Assembly: GCA_907164885.2 (NCBI GenBank)
Contig: OU015490.1
Span: 12,264,966 to 12,328,965, forward strand
Reading direction: 5' to 3'
DNA: 64,000 nucleotides
Origin: Dolomedes plantarius
Taxonomy: Eukaryota > Arthropoda > Arachnida > Araneae > Dolomedidae
The notes beneath the pieces were generated by a model. It had not been told where the DNA came from, did not search any database, and was given only the letters and a program-made list of their open reading frames with translations. The translations under genes were made by a program, and so were the position numbers. Shown piece by piece: positions 44,354-56,170 of the stretch (position 1 is the stretch's first letter; every line of letters starts with the position of its first letter).

Positions 44354-45766
44354 CACTCATGGACAAAAAAATTAGCGCACCAAGAAGGAGTCGTCAAAAT
44401 GAAACGAAATTTTACATACGTAATAACTACTTTGATATAAGTAAAGGATAAGAAAATCAAAGAAAAAGGATAATTTATTTCATAGAGAAAGGCAAAAGAA
44501 CGGAGGAGTTAATACTCCGTTGGACCCCCTCTAGCGCGAATGCACGATGCGATACGATCGGGCATTGAGTCATACAAGTTCTGAATGATGTCTTGAGACA
44601 TTTCGTTCCATATTTGCTGTAACCTTGTCTCTAGTTTGTTCAAACTCGTGGGATACCCAACTCGTCGTCTCAAATGATCCCAGATATGCTCGATTAGAGA
44701 CAAATCTGGGGATCGGGCACACCAAGGAAGGGTAGTAACAGTGCGGAGACAGTCTTGTGACACCCTTTCTGTATGAGGCCGAGCATTGTCTTGTTGAAAA
44801 ATGGCTCCTGGGAGCCGTTGCATGAGTGGCAACACATGTGGTTGCAGGATTTCATGAACATACCGCTGGGCTGTCATGGTGCCACGGAACAATACTAGGA
44901 TTGACCGTGTATTGTAGGCAATGGCACCCCATACCATCACACCAGCTGTGGGAGCGATGTGGTGCTGAACAGCAAAGGCAGGATTGAAGCGTTCACCACG
45001 AGTTCTCCACACACGAACACGATTGTCATCACTGCCGAGATTGAATCTTGATTCGTCGCTAAAGACGACCTGGTTCCATTCCGCTGCAGTCCAGCTTCCT
45101 CGTGCGCGTCAAAACTCCAAACGGAGGTGTCGATGGGTGGGCTTCAAGGGCAGCACACGTAATGGGCGCCGCGATACAAACTGTCCTTCAGCCAGGTGCC
45201 TTCGTATGGTTCGAGAAGATACAGAGGCCCCTAGTGAAGGTGCTAACTGTGCCTGGATGGCGGCCGATGAAGCAGTTGGCTGTCCGCGTGCATTTCTTAC
45301 GATGTGGCGGTCTTCTCGACGACTGGTCTGTCGAGGGCGTCCTGAGCCTGATCTTCGTGTACATGACATCTCTCGGGTCCACTGGTCCCAACACCTCCTC
45401 ACAACACAATCAGAGCGGCCTAATTGACGAGCTACTCGCCTAGCTGACCACCCAGCTTCCATCATCCCGACGATTCTCCCCCTCTCAAACTGCGACAACT
45501 GCTTATATTGTCTTCGAACACGGCGTAATGGCATGTCTATCTCAGCTCTTACTTTGTAAATGATTCAGCACACTAAAACAAGCTTTGGTTACCTGTTTTA
45601 TACTCCACGGAGTACGATGTTCAAAACCCACTACCGGCTATACGTAATGCGCAATCACGCTGCATTTCTAATCATTTGCATATCTCCCCGACATGTACCT
45701 TCATTGCAAGTTTCGTTACAATCCCGCAATTATTTCTTGGTGCGCTAATTTTTTTGTCCATAAGTG
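44354..45766 (-). mobile_element. Tcb1-like Tc1 element, nearly complete
   Basis: Ends CACTCATGGACAAAAAAATT and, inward from the right, CACTTATGGACAAAAAAATT, both continuing AGCGCACCAAGAA. TA flanks lie at 44352-44353 and 45767-45768. At 1,413 bp it is full length for Tc1. It splits one long TA array of about 950 bp. It is related to the deletion derivative at 59663-60260. Confidence 0.97.
44509..45534 (-). pseudogene. Tcb1-like transposase, single in-frame TGA
   Basis: From the ATG at 45534 (MPLRRVRRQYKQLSQFERGR) to the stop at 44509 is one 341-codon frame with one TGA, at codon 142 (45109-45111). The two helix-turn-helix units occupy about residues 10-50 and 75-120, with the linker RRSGSGRPRQTSRREDRHIV between them. 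The DDE domain has VFSDESRF (Asp160), FQQDNARPH (Asp249) and SPDLSLIEHIWD (Glu282). The Asp-Glu interval counts to 32 residues, two fewer than classical Tc1. The C-terminus ends CIRARGGPTEY. I see no frameshift. This copy is one base from open but is formally a pseudogene. The product would excise and reinsert the element at TA. Confidence 0.95.
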
Positions 45767-47256
<1,490 letters not shown>

Positions 47257-47294
<38 letters not shown>

Positions 47295-47295
47295 A

Positions 47296-47331
<36 letters not shown>

Positions 47332-47332
47332 T
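47257..47332. repeat. (TA)n(TG)n(TA)n compound microsatellite
   Basis: TA, then TG, then GAGTATA...TATACTC, so the right half is self-complementary. Confidence 0.95.
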
Positions 47333-48111
47333 CACAACATTTCTCCTTATCAAATCTCCTCTAAGATGTATTGGAGCACACGTAAGAAATTTTAAAATGT
47401 AATTTGAAATTCATCAAAAGTGCAAATTTAAAGTATAATACTCGGTACGCTTTAATTACGAAAATAAGGAAATAAATATGAAAGAAATAGAGATTTTTTT
47501 AAAAAAATCTGCATTTTACGACTGTTATTAACTAGAGAAGTTAGTCTTGTGCTTGATTGAGGACTCTTTCCTTTGAGATTTCAAAATTTTATAATCTTCC
47601 TTCCGGGTTTAATTTGGCGAAAAAGTGTATCTTTTAATTGGGAAAAGTGTCTTTGAAAATGAAACCTCTTTTTTCTTCTGTATGAATGAATATCGATATG
47701 AGCAGGGAAAAGTTCCTTTCCTTTCAAAATCAAGATTAGGTTCAAAGGAGGGAAATGACGAGTAACATATAAATATACTTAATTGCAGTTCAATTTCCAA
47801 AATTAATTGGGTTTTAATATGAAAATTTAATATATGCACATTTTATTTATTTACAAATGCCAGGCATTTGGCATTTAAGTCATTAATCTTTTCTGCCTTT
47901 CTAATACCTTTAAACAATGCTATGGAAACCATTAAGTGCAATGCAAGTGTCAGTATCCTGACTGTTCATAAAGTGTCCACAATAACACACGTAAAAATTA
48001 GAAGTGTCCTTAATAAGTTCCGAATTTTAATGTTTACCAGCATTGCATTGTTACATACATATGCTTGGTGCTAGTATCTCAATAATTACAAGATAAAAAT
48101 AACTTTTTATA
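47333..48111. other. AT-rich spacer
   Basis: Nothing recognised. Two open frames (47609-47839 - and 47868-48074 +) have no domain. Confidence 0.45.
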
Positions 48112-48425
48112 AACCATGTTTTTAAATTTTCTGTTGAATCATATAAACTTGACAATTCTATGTATTAATAAATACTTTAAAAATTTTTTGATGAATTATC
48201 CTATCAACTTGAAAGAAAATGAAGTGAATTGGAAGTTAACTTGTTTTTAACTTTTCGTTCTCGTCCGGGCCGGTAGATGGCTGCACCAGTCTACAAAACA
48301 AAATTAACTGAAACTGAATTCAAATCTGCTTAAAGATGACTAAAAGTATTAAAATAATGCATTGTCCCCGTGTTCTGAGCTATTCTAAAAGTTTCAAATG
48401 TCTAGCTAGACGGGAATTTACTTAA
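48112..48425 (+). repeat. Dispersed repeat R3, copy 2
   Basis: High similarity to 33600-33909. At the point where copy 1 enters the piggyBac element, this copy reads on as ACTTAAAAATCGATT, giving the empty site. Confidence 0.9.
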
Positions 48426-48464
48426 AAATCGATTACAAGATTTTTTTTGGCTAATGTCCCTGTG

Positions 48465-48718
48465 GGATGACGACATTACACCCCAGTCCGGTGTACATAT
48501 GAATACAAGACATAGAAACAGACAAATGACAGAAGAATTTCAATGACAAACGATGACACCGGCGATGGACGATGGGTTGCAGCACCCCTTTCTAGCAGGG
48601 GCTCCATTTGCAAGCGGAAGACTGACCGGTTCCCCAGAATACAGCCAAGTCTTATGCGGGAATCAAACCCACACCCCCGGCGTGGCATTTAACTACTTAG
48701 CCACTGGGCGACGATTGC
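48465..48718 (-). mobile_element. tRNA-derived SINE, minus strand
   Basis: On the minus strand the head starts CGTCGCCCAGTGGCTAAG (A-box position, near 48712). The B box GGGTTTGATTCCC lies at 48658-48670, reverse strand. The body continues with CTGGGGAACCGGTCAGTCTT and AAAGGGGTGCTGCAACCC. No coding. Confidence 0.7.
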
Positions 48719-49119
48719 AAGATTTGTACTAGACAAACACGCAAACACACACAAACAAACAAGAAAGCGAGTTAATAAAAACATGGTAAAAATAAGGTAT
48801 CGTCCTTGCTTGGGTCAAGTGACTAATGCGAATGTGAATGCACGTGTTTGCATACCATGTACGAAACAACCGCTTGCTAGGAGAGGATTTTTTTTAAGTG
48901 GTTCTCTTGAGACATTCGTGCAATATGCTGCGGAAATTTTTGACTGCTTCTTAACTGGGAACACCACACAGATGTGTCAAGATTACCCCTTTGGTGCCAT
49001 TTCAAGTTTGATCGAGCAACCAGATGGGTGACATATGGAAGAGTTCCGTACCTTCCCTTATTCCTCTGACCACATGGACGTCATCAGTTATCATCCACAA
49101 GTATATTTTTATAGTAAAT
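48719..49119. other. Unassigned spacer
   Basis: An 82-codon open frame (48783-49031 +) has several cysteines but no family I recognise. I do not call it a gene. Confidence 0.35.
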
Positions 49120-49215
49120 CTGTTGTTGCTGTTGCAGTTTCTAATGCCCTTCGGCCAGACATATTCCAGATCAGATCCATATATGCTAGTGGGCTGAAGC
49201 GGGAAGTTCAGGCTT
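49120..49215 (-). mobile_element. SINE S1-like tail fragment
   Basis: TGTTGTTGCTGTTGCAGTTT then CTAATGCCCTTCGGCCAGAC is a diverged reverse complement of the (CAA)n-tailed end of S1. Confidence 0.5.
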
Positions 49216-49219
49216 ATAA

Positions 49220-49282
49220 GGCTCGGTGCACACGAGCGATCCGGTGCAGCAACGACACCGGATTGCTCGTGTGCACTGAGCC
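49220..49282. repeat. 63-bp near-perfect hairpin
   Basis: A 27-bp stem (49220-49246 with 49256-49282) and a 9-base loop, CAGCAACGA. The stem begins GGCTCGGTGCACACGAGC. The only two mismatches are G opposite T, so the RNA stem would be fully paired with two G-U wobbles. It is GC-rich against an AT-rich background. It may be a palindromic MITE remnant. Confidence 0.95.
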
Positions 49283-49393
49283 TAATGACATCACATGGGT
49301 CAGAGTCCTATTTAGCCAGGTGCAACCTCCATTTCGGCCAAGCACTCCCAGGGGCGACATCTGGAACGATCGTACCCTCTACCAATCACTCTG

Positions 49394-49512
49394 GTCAACG
49401 GCCATACCATGCTGAAAACACCGGTTCTCGTCCGATCACCGAAGTCAAGCAGCATCGGGCGCGGTCAGTACTTGGGAGGGTGACCACCTGGGAACACCGC
49501 GTGCTGTTGGCA
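49394..49512 (+). rRNA. 5S rRNA-like sequence
   Basis: 119 bases matching the metazoan 5S pattern. The 5' end GTCAACGGCCATACCATGCT (GCCAACGGCC in the canonical arthropod 5S) can pair with the 3' GTGCTGTTGGCA. CCGGTTCTCGTCCGATCACC and an A-box-like AAGTCAAGCAGCATCGGGCG follow, then GTACTTGGGAGGGTGACC and TGGGAACACCGCG. It lacks a downstream T run to stop RNA polymerase III, and C-to-T changes are visible, so it is probably a pseudogene or a 5S-headed SINE rather than an active gene. Confidence 0.85.
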
Positions 49513-49513
49513 T

Positions 49514-49876
49514 CTCTTAAGGGCGCGGTAGCCCGGTTGGCAAGAGCAGCGGGCCAGTGATCTGAACGTCCCTGGTTCGAGGCTCGTCGCTGCAAATCTA
49601 CCGCCGTGTCCACTAATGGTGGCTGGGGCACGTAAAATAGGGCGTGGCTACAATGTCCTCCATGTTCTCAAATTTACCTCTGGAGGTGCGGGGTCAAGTG
49701 TTCCGGTCTCGTCACTTGGCTCGGTTCAAAATTACGGGACCGGTCATTTAGCCAAGTCGGACTCCGACCCTTGCGGTGCTATTAAAAACCGGAGCCGCAC
49801 CTTCATCGCCCATAGCCTTCGGGACTTGACCTGATGGTACATGTCGGTCAAGGGGCATCAGCTACAACAACAACAT
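49514..49876 (+). mobile_element. SINE S1 (tRNA-type head, CAA tail) immediately after the 5S-like sequence
   Basis: The head GGGCGCGGTAGCCCGGTTGG with GGTTCGAGGCTC (B-box-like near 49573) begins seven bases after the 5S-like end. The body matches the minus-strand SINE at 17667-18030. The tail is GGTCAAGGGGCATCAGCTAC then (CAA)n. The abutting 5S could make a composite promoter. Confidence 0.75.
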
Positions 49877-50035
49877 CACTCTGATCCCATAAATGCACGT
49901 TCTGTGCTACGGATTTAACGTGTCCATATTCTGCCTAGACAAGAAGATACTTATTAGCACTCGACGGGATTTGAACGGAGCACCTTCCGTCAGAAACCCA
50001 ACGTGCTACCCCTAGGTTACCCCCTGCCCAGGAGA
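49877..50035 (-). mobile_element. tRNA-headed SINE (family S2), truncated, tail-to-tail with S1
   Basis: On the minus strand: GGGGTAACCTAGGGGTAGCA (A-box region), then CGTTCAAATCCCG (B-box) and TTCTTGTCTAGGCAGAATAT, GTTAAATCCGTAG and ATGGGATCAGAG. The last blocks match 54381-54440. The 3' end runs into the CAA tail of the S1 copy. Confidence 0.65.
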
Positions 50036-50052
50036 TAATAGAAAGAATTGTA

Positions 50053-50294
50053 GGCCTTATTTGAATAGTGGTCCAATTCCATTCTTGTACTTTTTGTGAT
50101 ACATATCCTTAAAGTCTAATGAATGCTGAGAAATGGCTGCTGAAGTCTGGTTTGTAATGTCCTCTGTTGGCAACAGAAATAAGTTGGAGGTGTTCAAGTT
50201 TAAAAATAAGATAGAAATGACCTGTATGAACATGAAAGTGAGGTTAACTCCATTTTGTTTAAGTGGAGTTTGACCACTATTCAATTAAGACCTT
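50053..50294. mobile_element. MITE with 20-plus-bp terminal inverted repeats
   Basis: Left GGCCTTATTTGAATAGTGGT and, inward from the right, AAGGTCTTAATTGAATAGTG. TA lies at the left boundary (50051-50052) and at the right (50295-50296), consistent with a Tc1/mariner-type mover. About 242 bp, non-coding. Confidence 0.75.
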
Positions 50295-50296
50295 TA

Positions 50297-51900
50297 ATTA
50301 TAGCTGTGGATTGCGAACCCAGCTCATAAATAATATATTATTGTCTCGTGTAAGGTAAAGGGTTATTCTCGCATGGGGGAATTTTAGATTTTGAATGTCA
50401 TGTGTTGCATACACGACCATATACTTTTAATATTTTGCTGTAATTTGGCTGTATAAAATCTGCATTGAGATTTTTATACCAGGCAAAAGGACAAATGACC
50501 ATTTCCTTAACTTGGCTTACAGAATAGGTTTTCTCCTCCTCTGCTTTAAAAAAAAAAGCGGTATTAGCTTTCGAAACTCAAATCAAGCATTTTTTCTTTT
50601 TATTATAACATTAAGGTGTTCCTATTTTCTGATTGGTACAAATAGTTGTGGGGCAAATATTTCTGCTAAGAGAAGTTTTTTTCACTACAATGAGCATAGG
50701 CGAACACTGCGCGTATTTAATTATTTCTGTTACATCCCAGCTTAAACTAGTTTCTACGATAATTGTTTTTGCCATCCAATTCTTAACAATAATCTGTTGT
50801 ATTTTCTTCAATCAACACTGACTGTAACATCATATTCATATTAGTAAAAACCGAACAAATGAACTCTGCAGTTCAGAGACAGGATCGGAAGCACTTGACA
50901 TTTCCAACATGCGAAATAATTTCCTACTTTGAATATCATTCTTTAGCAATACAACATACGACCACAACAACATTCTAGAACCTACCATCCAATCTTACGA
51001 CTAAAATATGCGAGTAAAAATTGCAAATGAGTTTGCTGATCCTTAGTCGCTGTAACGCTTTGCTGTTAAAGACTGATATTCAAAAGGCAAAATATCCTTA
51101 CATGTTGAAAGCTGTTTAGTAATTGAGATCCTGTCTTCAAACTGTAGAGGTCATTTGTTTAATTTCTTTTATTATGAGGAAGTTATTGGAATCGGACTAG
51201 AATGAAGAAAGTACAATAGATGATCTTTTAGGGATTTAATAGTGAAAAATATAATTGTAGAAACCAAACTTAATAGAAATATTTTTTTTTCTACAGCATT
51301 AGTGATTTTAAGTGTTATTACTAGGGAATATTATGTAATATCCTTGCTTTCAATTACACTTTTAGTCATACCTTAAAGTATAAGCAGAACAAAATATTTC
51401 CTCTTACAAATTATTCTTTAAATATCCGTTAAATTAACGGGAAATTAATCACGGTGTGGATGCAAGTATTTGTCAAAAATTTTAACCGTATAATGTAGTG
51501 CTGCCTGCAAAATTTTCTGATCATATCTCGAAGTCAAAAGAATGTATTTTTTGAGTCTGAAAATGGCTAAAACGTATGATATCTGGGAATCTGACAGCAG
51601 ACTTTCGAGTCTGCAGGAGCACAGTGGTGCTGTCACAATAGGGGAGCGATATATTTCAGCTCTCTTGACGATAGAAAGAAGAAACCTTTCAGAAAATTCT
51701 GTCAAGTATAGGATTATTAAATGTCATTAGAGTTTGTATTTTCTTTCTTTACTGTCACGTAGAAGTTGCTTGAAGTCACGCCACTGGTTTAAGACAGGCT
51801 GCATTGACTTAAACTAACTTTATAAAAGACGGTTTCATAACCATTAATATATACAGTAGGTTAAAAATGACTGTTAAATAGTCTACATCAGCCATATTAA
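50297..51900. other. AT-rich intergenic sequence
   Basis: About 1.6 kb with no recognisable gene or element. Confidence 0.5.
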
Positions 51901-51941
51901 ACCTCTTTTTCATGCATATGTTTACTACGTTACGCGGGCCT

Positions 51942-52560
51942 AAACATAATACACTATACCTCATAATATTATAATGTAAAAATTAAAACTCAAAACTTAA
52001 ATGTATTTAATTTAGGTTTTGAGTGCTGAGACAAACTTTTGGCTGTGTAAGTTGCTGAGACTATCTTTTGGATGTATTAAGATGCCGAGACAAACTTTTG
52101 GCTGTTTAAGATGCTGAGACAAACTTTTGGCTGTTTAAGATGCTGAGACAAACTTTCAACTCTATAAGATGCTGAGACTATCTTTTGTGTGTATAAGATG
52201 CTGAGACAAACTTTTGGCTGGTAAAGATGCTAAGACAAACTTTTGACTGCATAAGACAAAAGACGTTATTTCTTGCTACATGCTATTCTCATTACGTCAA
52301 GGTAAGAATCAGTAAGTCGATTTCTATACCCGTTCTTCGCATATTTAATTTTGAAATAGGATGATTCCCAAATATGAACTAATTTGAACAACTTGGGCCG
52401 CAGGTTGTACAATTTTGCACACTTTTACATTTTTCAGGCACAGATTTCCAAAATTATGTTCATAAAAGCACCTGCCTGATAATGAATGTATGTGTTTCGG
52501 GCCGCACATAAAAGTTTAATGGGCCGCTTGGAGCCTCTGGGTAGCAGTTTGAGTATCCCT
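51942..52560 (+). repeat. Dispersed repeat R4, copy 2, with expanded minisatellite
   Basis: Related to 39880-40340. It begins near GCGGGCCTAAACATAATACA and ends GTGTTTCGGGCCGCACATAA, then GGGCCGCTTGGAGCC and GCAGTTTGAGTATCCCT. That right end looks like a hAT terminal repeat. Between shared flanks this copy carries eight minisatellite units where copy 1 has one. Confidence 0.72.
52021..52258. repeat. 29-bp minisatellite, 8 units
   Basis: Units centred on GCTGAGACAAACTTTTGGCT start at 52025, 52054, 52084, 52113, 52142, 52171, 52200 and 52229, spaced 29-30 bp. Two variant units carry GACTATCTTTTG, in second and sixth positions. Confidence 0.95.
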
Positions 52561-53039
52561 TGTCTACCTACATCAAACTCAAATATAAAAACACCTAAAA
52601 AATTATACGAAAATTTAGAAATAAATATAAAACAAAATCTCTTGAATTCTCGTTCTGGCTCAATGTAACTTTCGTTCATTTTGGCACAGTCAATGAAAAA
52701 AAAAATTAAATTAACTTTTATCATAATCATTACTTGCCATTAAATTTAAAATCATTGCTTTTGAAAAAAAAAATATCTTAAAAACATTCTGGTGAAAAAA
52801 CAGTTTATTTTTTCTCTATTGAAAAGGATTTTCCGAAATTTTAATACTGAATATCTCAATGACAAAATACCCTAGGAATAGTGAGTCTCACTGACTAAAA
52901 GCACGTCGAAATTGTTATCTATAACAAACTATTTAACTTGGGAAATTTTAGATCAAAGTCAATTGGCGTTCCAGAGGCCAATAGGGAGAGAATTCAAGCT
53001 ATTAGCCGGAAAAGCAAAAGCGAAAGAAAACGGGGGACA
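52561..53039. other. AT-rich spacer
   Basis: Nothing recognised. Confidence 0.5.
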
Positions 53040-53061
53040 TTATCCCTGAGTAGACGGATCC

Positions 53062-53101
53062 CTGTCTATACGAAAGCATAACAATGCTCTCGTATAGACA
53101 G
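53062..53101. repeat. 40-bp hairpin
   Basis: A perfect 12-bp outer stem CTGTCTATACGA/TCGTATAGACAG extends to 18 bp with one mismatch and a 4-base loop (AACA-type, 53080-53083). Confidence 0.95.
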
Positions 53102-53239
53102 AATATTTTGTCCATCGGATGCGATTCGTTCCTGAAGGAAGGTAATGCTTGTTTAAAAGCAATAAAAACAAGAAGTTTGTCGTACTTATGATATCATAAG
53201 ATATTTTAACAAGTTGGTAACAGAATTGTCCTCGCAACC

Positions 53240-53640
53240 GGGGATCGACGATTTAGCAGGGGCTTGGCGAGGGGGGTCCTTTTTGCCAGAGACTGCGCTC
53301 GCAAATGAAATGGTTGGGTCAACCGTTTTACTTACAAAGGTGTTGGGAGAAGTGGTATTCATAACTTTCTTAGCTGAAATATTGGTTGGTTTAGTTTTCG
53401 TCCCAATCGATTGGAACTTTGAGCAATTCCTGTAGTTTGCCAGATGTGGTCATCCACAGTTGCTGCACTTACATGGATCTTCTGGCGCTTGTCTCCAAAA
53501 AACTGAGCCAGTACGGTGAGCCTGGCCACCATTTACACAACGAGGTGCAAGTCTACATGCAGTACTACAGTGTTAGAAATCATGGCAGTCAGGAGGAACA
53601 CCAAAGTTCAAGGTAGTAGGGTTTACGGAATTCCTAAGCA
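53240..53640 (-). pseudogene. Jockey-like LINE ORF1 (gag-like) fragment, inverted
   Basis: Minus strand, with at least one stop and a frame change. Two CCHC zinc-knuckle remnants are readable: LAPRCVNGGQAHRTG (first, one Cys changed) and DPCKCSNCG, stop, PHLANYRNC (second, near 53421-53480). Downstream comes FQSIGTKTKPTNISAKKV with a Ser/Pro/Lys-rich tail (VSGKKDPPRQAPAKSSIPG). In Jockey-clade LINEs ORF1 packs the RNA, and the CxNCxGxHPANYRGC motif is characteristic. It lies head-to-head with the endonuclease fragment on the plus strand. Confidence 0.65.
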
Positions 53641-53734
53641 TTGCGCTGCTTTCACCTCCAATCAAGGGAAACAACTAAATTTTATTATCGACCATATATA
53701 TCCCCTCCCAGTAAAAAAAAACTCTGTTGTTCAA

Positions 53735-54150
53735 TTTTTCTAAAATTTTCAGCTCCAATAATTTCTACATTACTGCTGGCTATTTAAATGCACATAATAT
53801 ATCCTGGAACTGTCACTACACTAATCCTTCTGTCCGAGCCCTTCAAAAATTCATTACTGGTAATACGGACATTAAATTTCCCCTCCCTCTCCTACGCACT
53901 TTTTTTAAAGATGGCTCCTCCACTATCGGCCTGTATCATATTAAAAATATTCCTTACCCTTTCACTAGTGAAACTCTTGATATTTTTTACTCGGACCACC
54001 TCCCCGTTTTAATTACTTTTGATCAACATGTCGATATTCCTAATTCGCTATAAGCTGCCTCCGCTATATTCTGCTATAAATCGAATTTTGACCTGCTTTT
54101 TAAAAATTTTATTTGTCTAACGATTTTTAAATACTGGTAAATTTGAGAAG
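53735..54150 (+). pseudogene. Jockey-like LINE endonuclease domain fragment
   Basis: Plus strand frame including ITAGYLNAHNISWNC, where the LNAH Asn matches the GDFNAH catalytic motif of an apurinic-type endonuclease (the usual Asp is Tyr here). It continues SVRALQKFITGNTDIK, then SETLDIFYSDHLPVLITF, where SDHxP is the conserved end motif with catalytic His. No reverse transcriptase follows. The N-terminal part of the domain is missing. A shorter, similar piece occurs at 59121-59245. Confidence 0.82.
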
Positions 54151-54302
54151 AAAAATCTTTGCTAAAAACTGACGAATCGGAGCATTAGGTAGGACTGTCT
54201 CTATGGCCATTTCCTAAATGTACTCTTTTTAAGAAGGGGGAGGCATTATGAAACAACATGTTCCCTTTATTCTTTCTTTATTCAACTCAAATAGATTTTC
54301 TA

Positions 54303-54625
54303 TAGGCCCGAGGTAGCCTAGTGATTACGTGTCGGCTATCGATCGTGAGGGTGCTCAGATCGAAGAACCTCTTTCATACCTCTCTGTCTAGGCAGGATAG
54401 GAGGAAGGTTAAATCCGTAGACCGGAAAATTCCTCTATGAGATCGGATAAGGGGAAAGGTACGATCATCCCCTATGTCGCCCCTGGGGGTGATCGGTTAA
54501 AATTGAGTGGACACCTGGCTCAATCGGACCCTGACCCACGGATGGCATTATAGCCCGATAGCCCAATAGCCCAATATGGACCTGGTCTGAAATATTTCCG
54601 GCCTGGGGCCATTTGAAACAACAAA
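54303..54625 (+). mobile_element. tRNA-headed SINE (family S2)
   Basis: The head GGCCCGAGGTAGCCTAGTGA is A-box-like, and CAGATCGAAGAACC sits at the B-box position. The body has CTGTCTAGGCAGGATAGGAG, GTTAAATCCGTAG and CCCCTGGGGGTGATCGG. The tail is GAAACAACAAAAATTT. A run of AGCCCGATAGCCCAATAGCC near 54550 is a small tandem repeat. The body shares blocks with 49877-49940. Confidence 0.75.
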
Positions 54626-54778
54626 AATTTACTATACTAATATACTTGAGGACGAAACTCGAAAAAAAGTGAATGAAAGTTTTACAATATTACTAAAAAT
54701 TATATTATTATAAAAAATAAAACTTTTGTAAAAATTCATTAATTCACAAAAATTTCGCACAGTGTGAAGCCGAAAAGA

Positions 54779-55112
54779 AATCAGGTAGTCGCTTTTAACA
54801 AAACTTACCGCGGGTAATTAACGTAGGATTACTTATCGCTGCTTACCTCTTTTGTATGTACATATGTATGTATGTGTTATGTATATACGTGTCTATATAT
54901 ATGTATGCATGTATATATATACATATATGTATGTCAAAATTTTCACGAATTTTGGTACATTTCTGTTTAACTGTTTACTGATTGCCCAAGCGATACATAC
55001 TGGGTTGGGCGCGCAGCCAAAATTATAACCCGCGAGGTACGGACAACGGTTTTAGCGTCTGAAATTTTGCTTTCGGGAGGACCATTATGGCGGAACGTAA
55101 TTCTACATTAAA
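54779..55112 (+). mobile_element. MITE family M1, copy 2
   Basis: Hairpin-like GGTAGTCGC...AACTTACC (54784-54809), then TTAACGTAGGATTACTTATC, GCTTACCTCTTTTGTATG, a short TATG/TA microsatellite (54860-54930), and AATTTTGGTACATTTCTGTT. The far end is GGAACGTAATTCTACATTAA, the inverted partner of the first TTAACGTAGGATTAC. Confidence 0.85.
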
Positions 55113-55986
55113 ATTTGATATTTGAAGAAAATATCTTTTTTTAACAACACAACATCTGTATGTATTTAATTTTTACAAATTTAGATAAAATTTTGCAGAT
55201 ATATTATATGATACAATCAGGTTTGTACCTCTTTTTTGGAATTCGTTTAAAAGATACTTTCCCATCTACTGCAATATAACCTTTAAGTTTGCGTATAAAG
55301 ATCTAGCAGAAAAATTAATGCCAAAAGTAGTGGAAAGGAAAAATTAGAAAAAAAGTTATTACCATCATTCTCTGGAGAATACAGGATTGATTCATCGCAG
55401 TAAGTGCAATTTGTAAGTGAATTATGTTTTATTTGACTTCTATCAAATCGAAGTTAACAAAAGTAATTCCTTTGAATCCTCGTGATCTTAAAAATAAGAG
55501 ACGTATGATTAAACCCTCGTTTCAATGAAAAGTTGTCATATCTAGGGGATTTCATCGGCGAAATTTAATATTAGCTCGATTTGTAGACTAATATTTGCAG
55601 AACTCAATTACGTAAAGCAAATTTGTAGAGATGAAATATAATATTCACTTTTTCAAAGTTAAGTTTATTTATTCTTGAAATATAATAAACTACATTCATG
55701 CCTCTACTTACAATTAATGTTTGCAATGTAATAACACTTAAAGTTAACTATAGTTTGTGTTTGAGTAGTTCCAGATTTTTTTTACATAAATCTAATCTAT
55801 CGCATTCAAAAAATAATTCAACATGTTTAACAAAAGGTGAAAAGAAATCTCTTTCAAAGGTCTAAAATAAACTAACATGCCTGCTATTATCAAATCTAAC
55901 TTCTTCATCAAAACTAACTAAATCTGCAGGAATACTTCCAAATAATTCAAGTTAACAAAACAAATGTCAAATGTATTTAATACATC

Positions 55987-55987
<1 letters not shown>
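55113..55987. other. AT-rich spacer
   Basis: No gene or element recognised. Confidence 0.5.

Positions 55988-56029
<42 letters not shown>
55988..56029. repeat. (TA)n microsatellite
   Basis: About 21 TA units against the left end of LTR-like copy 2. Confidence 0.95.
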
Positions 56030-56036
<7 letters not shown>

Positions 56037-56170
56037 AATTTCAAACCTTTTCGTTATTATTAAAACGCCAATCTAAATTCTTTCACCCTTTTGCAATAAA
56101 GCATTACCCCTCAAATCCAACCAAAATAATCTAGCAGTTTTTCCCCTAAGGCACGCGCTGCCTCGTTATA

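Noticed and set aside
44984..45443. Plus-strand open frames over the Tcb1-like transposase
   Set aside because: Antisense shadows of the transposase with no family resemblance.
48783..49415. Cysteine-containing open frames upstream of the 5S-like sequence
   Set aside because: The second one includes the hairpin, a SINE tail and part of the 5S-like sequence, so it cannot be a real gene. The first has no recognisable family.
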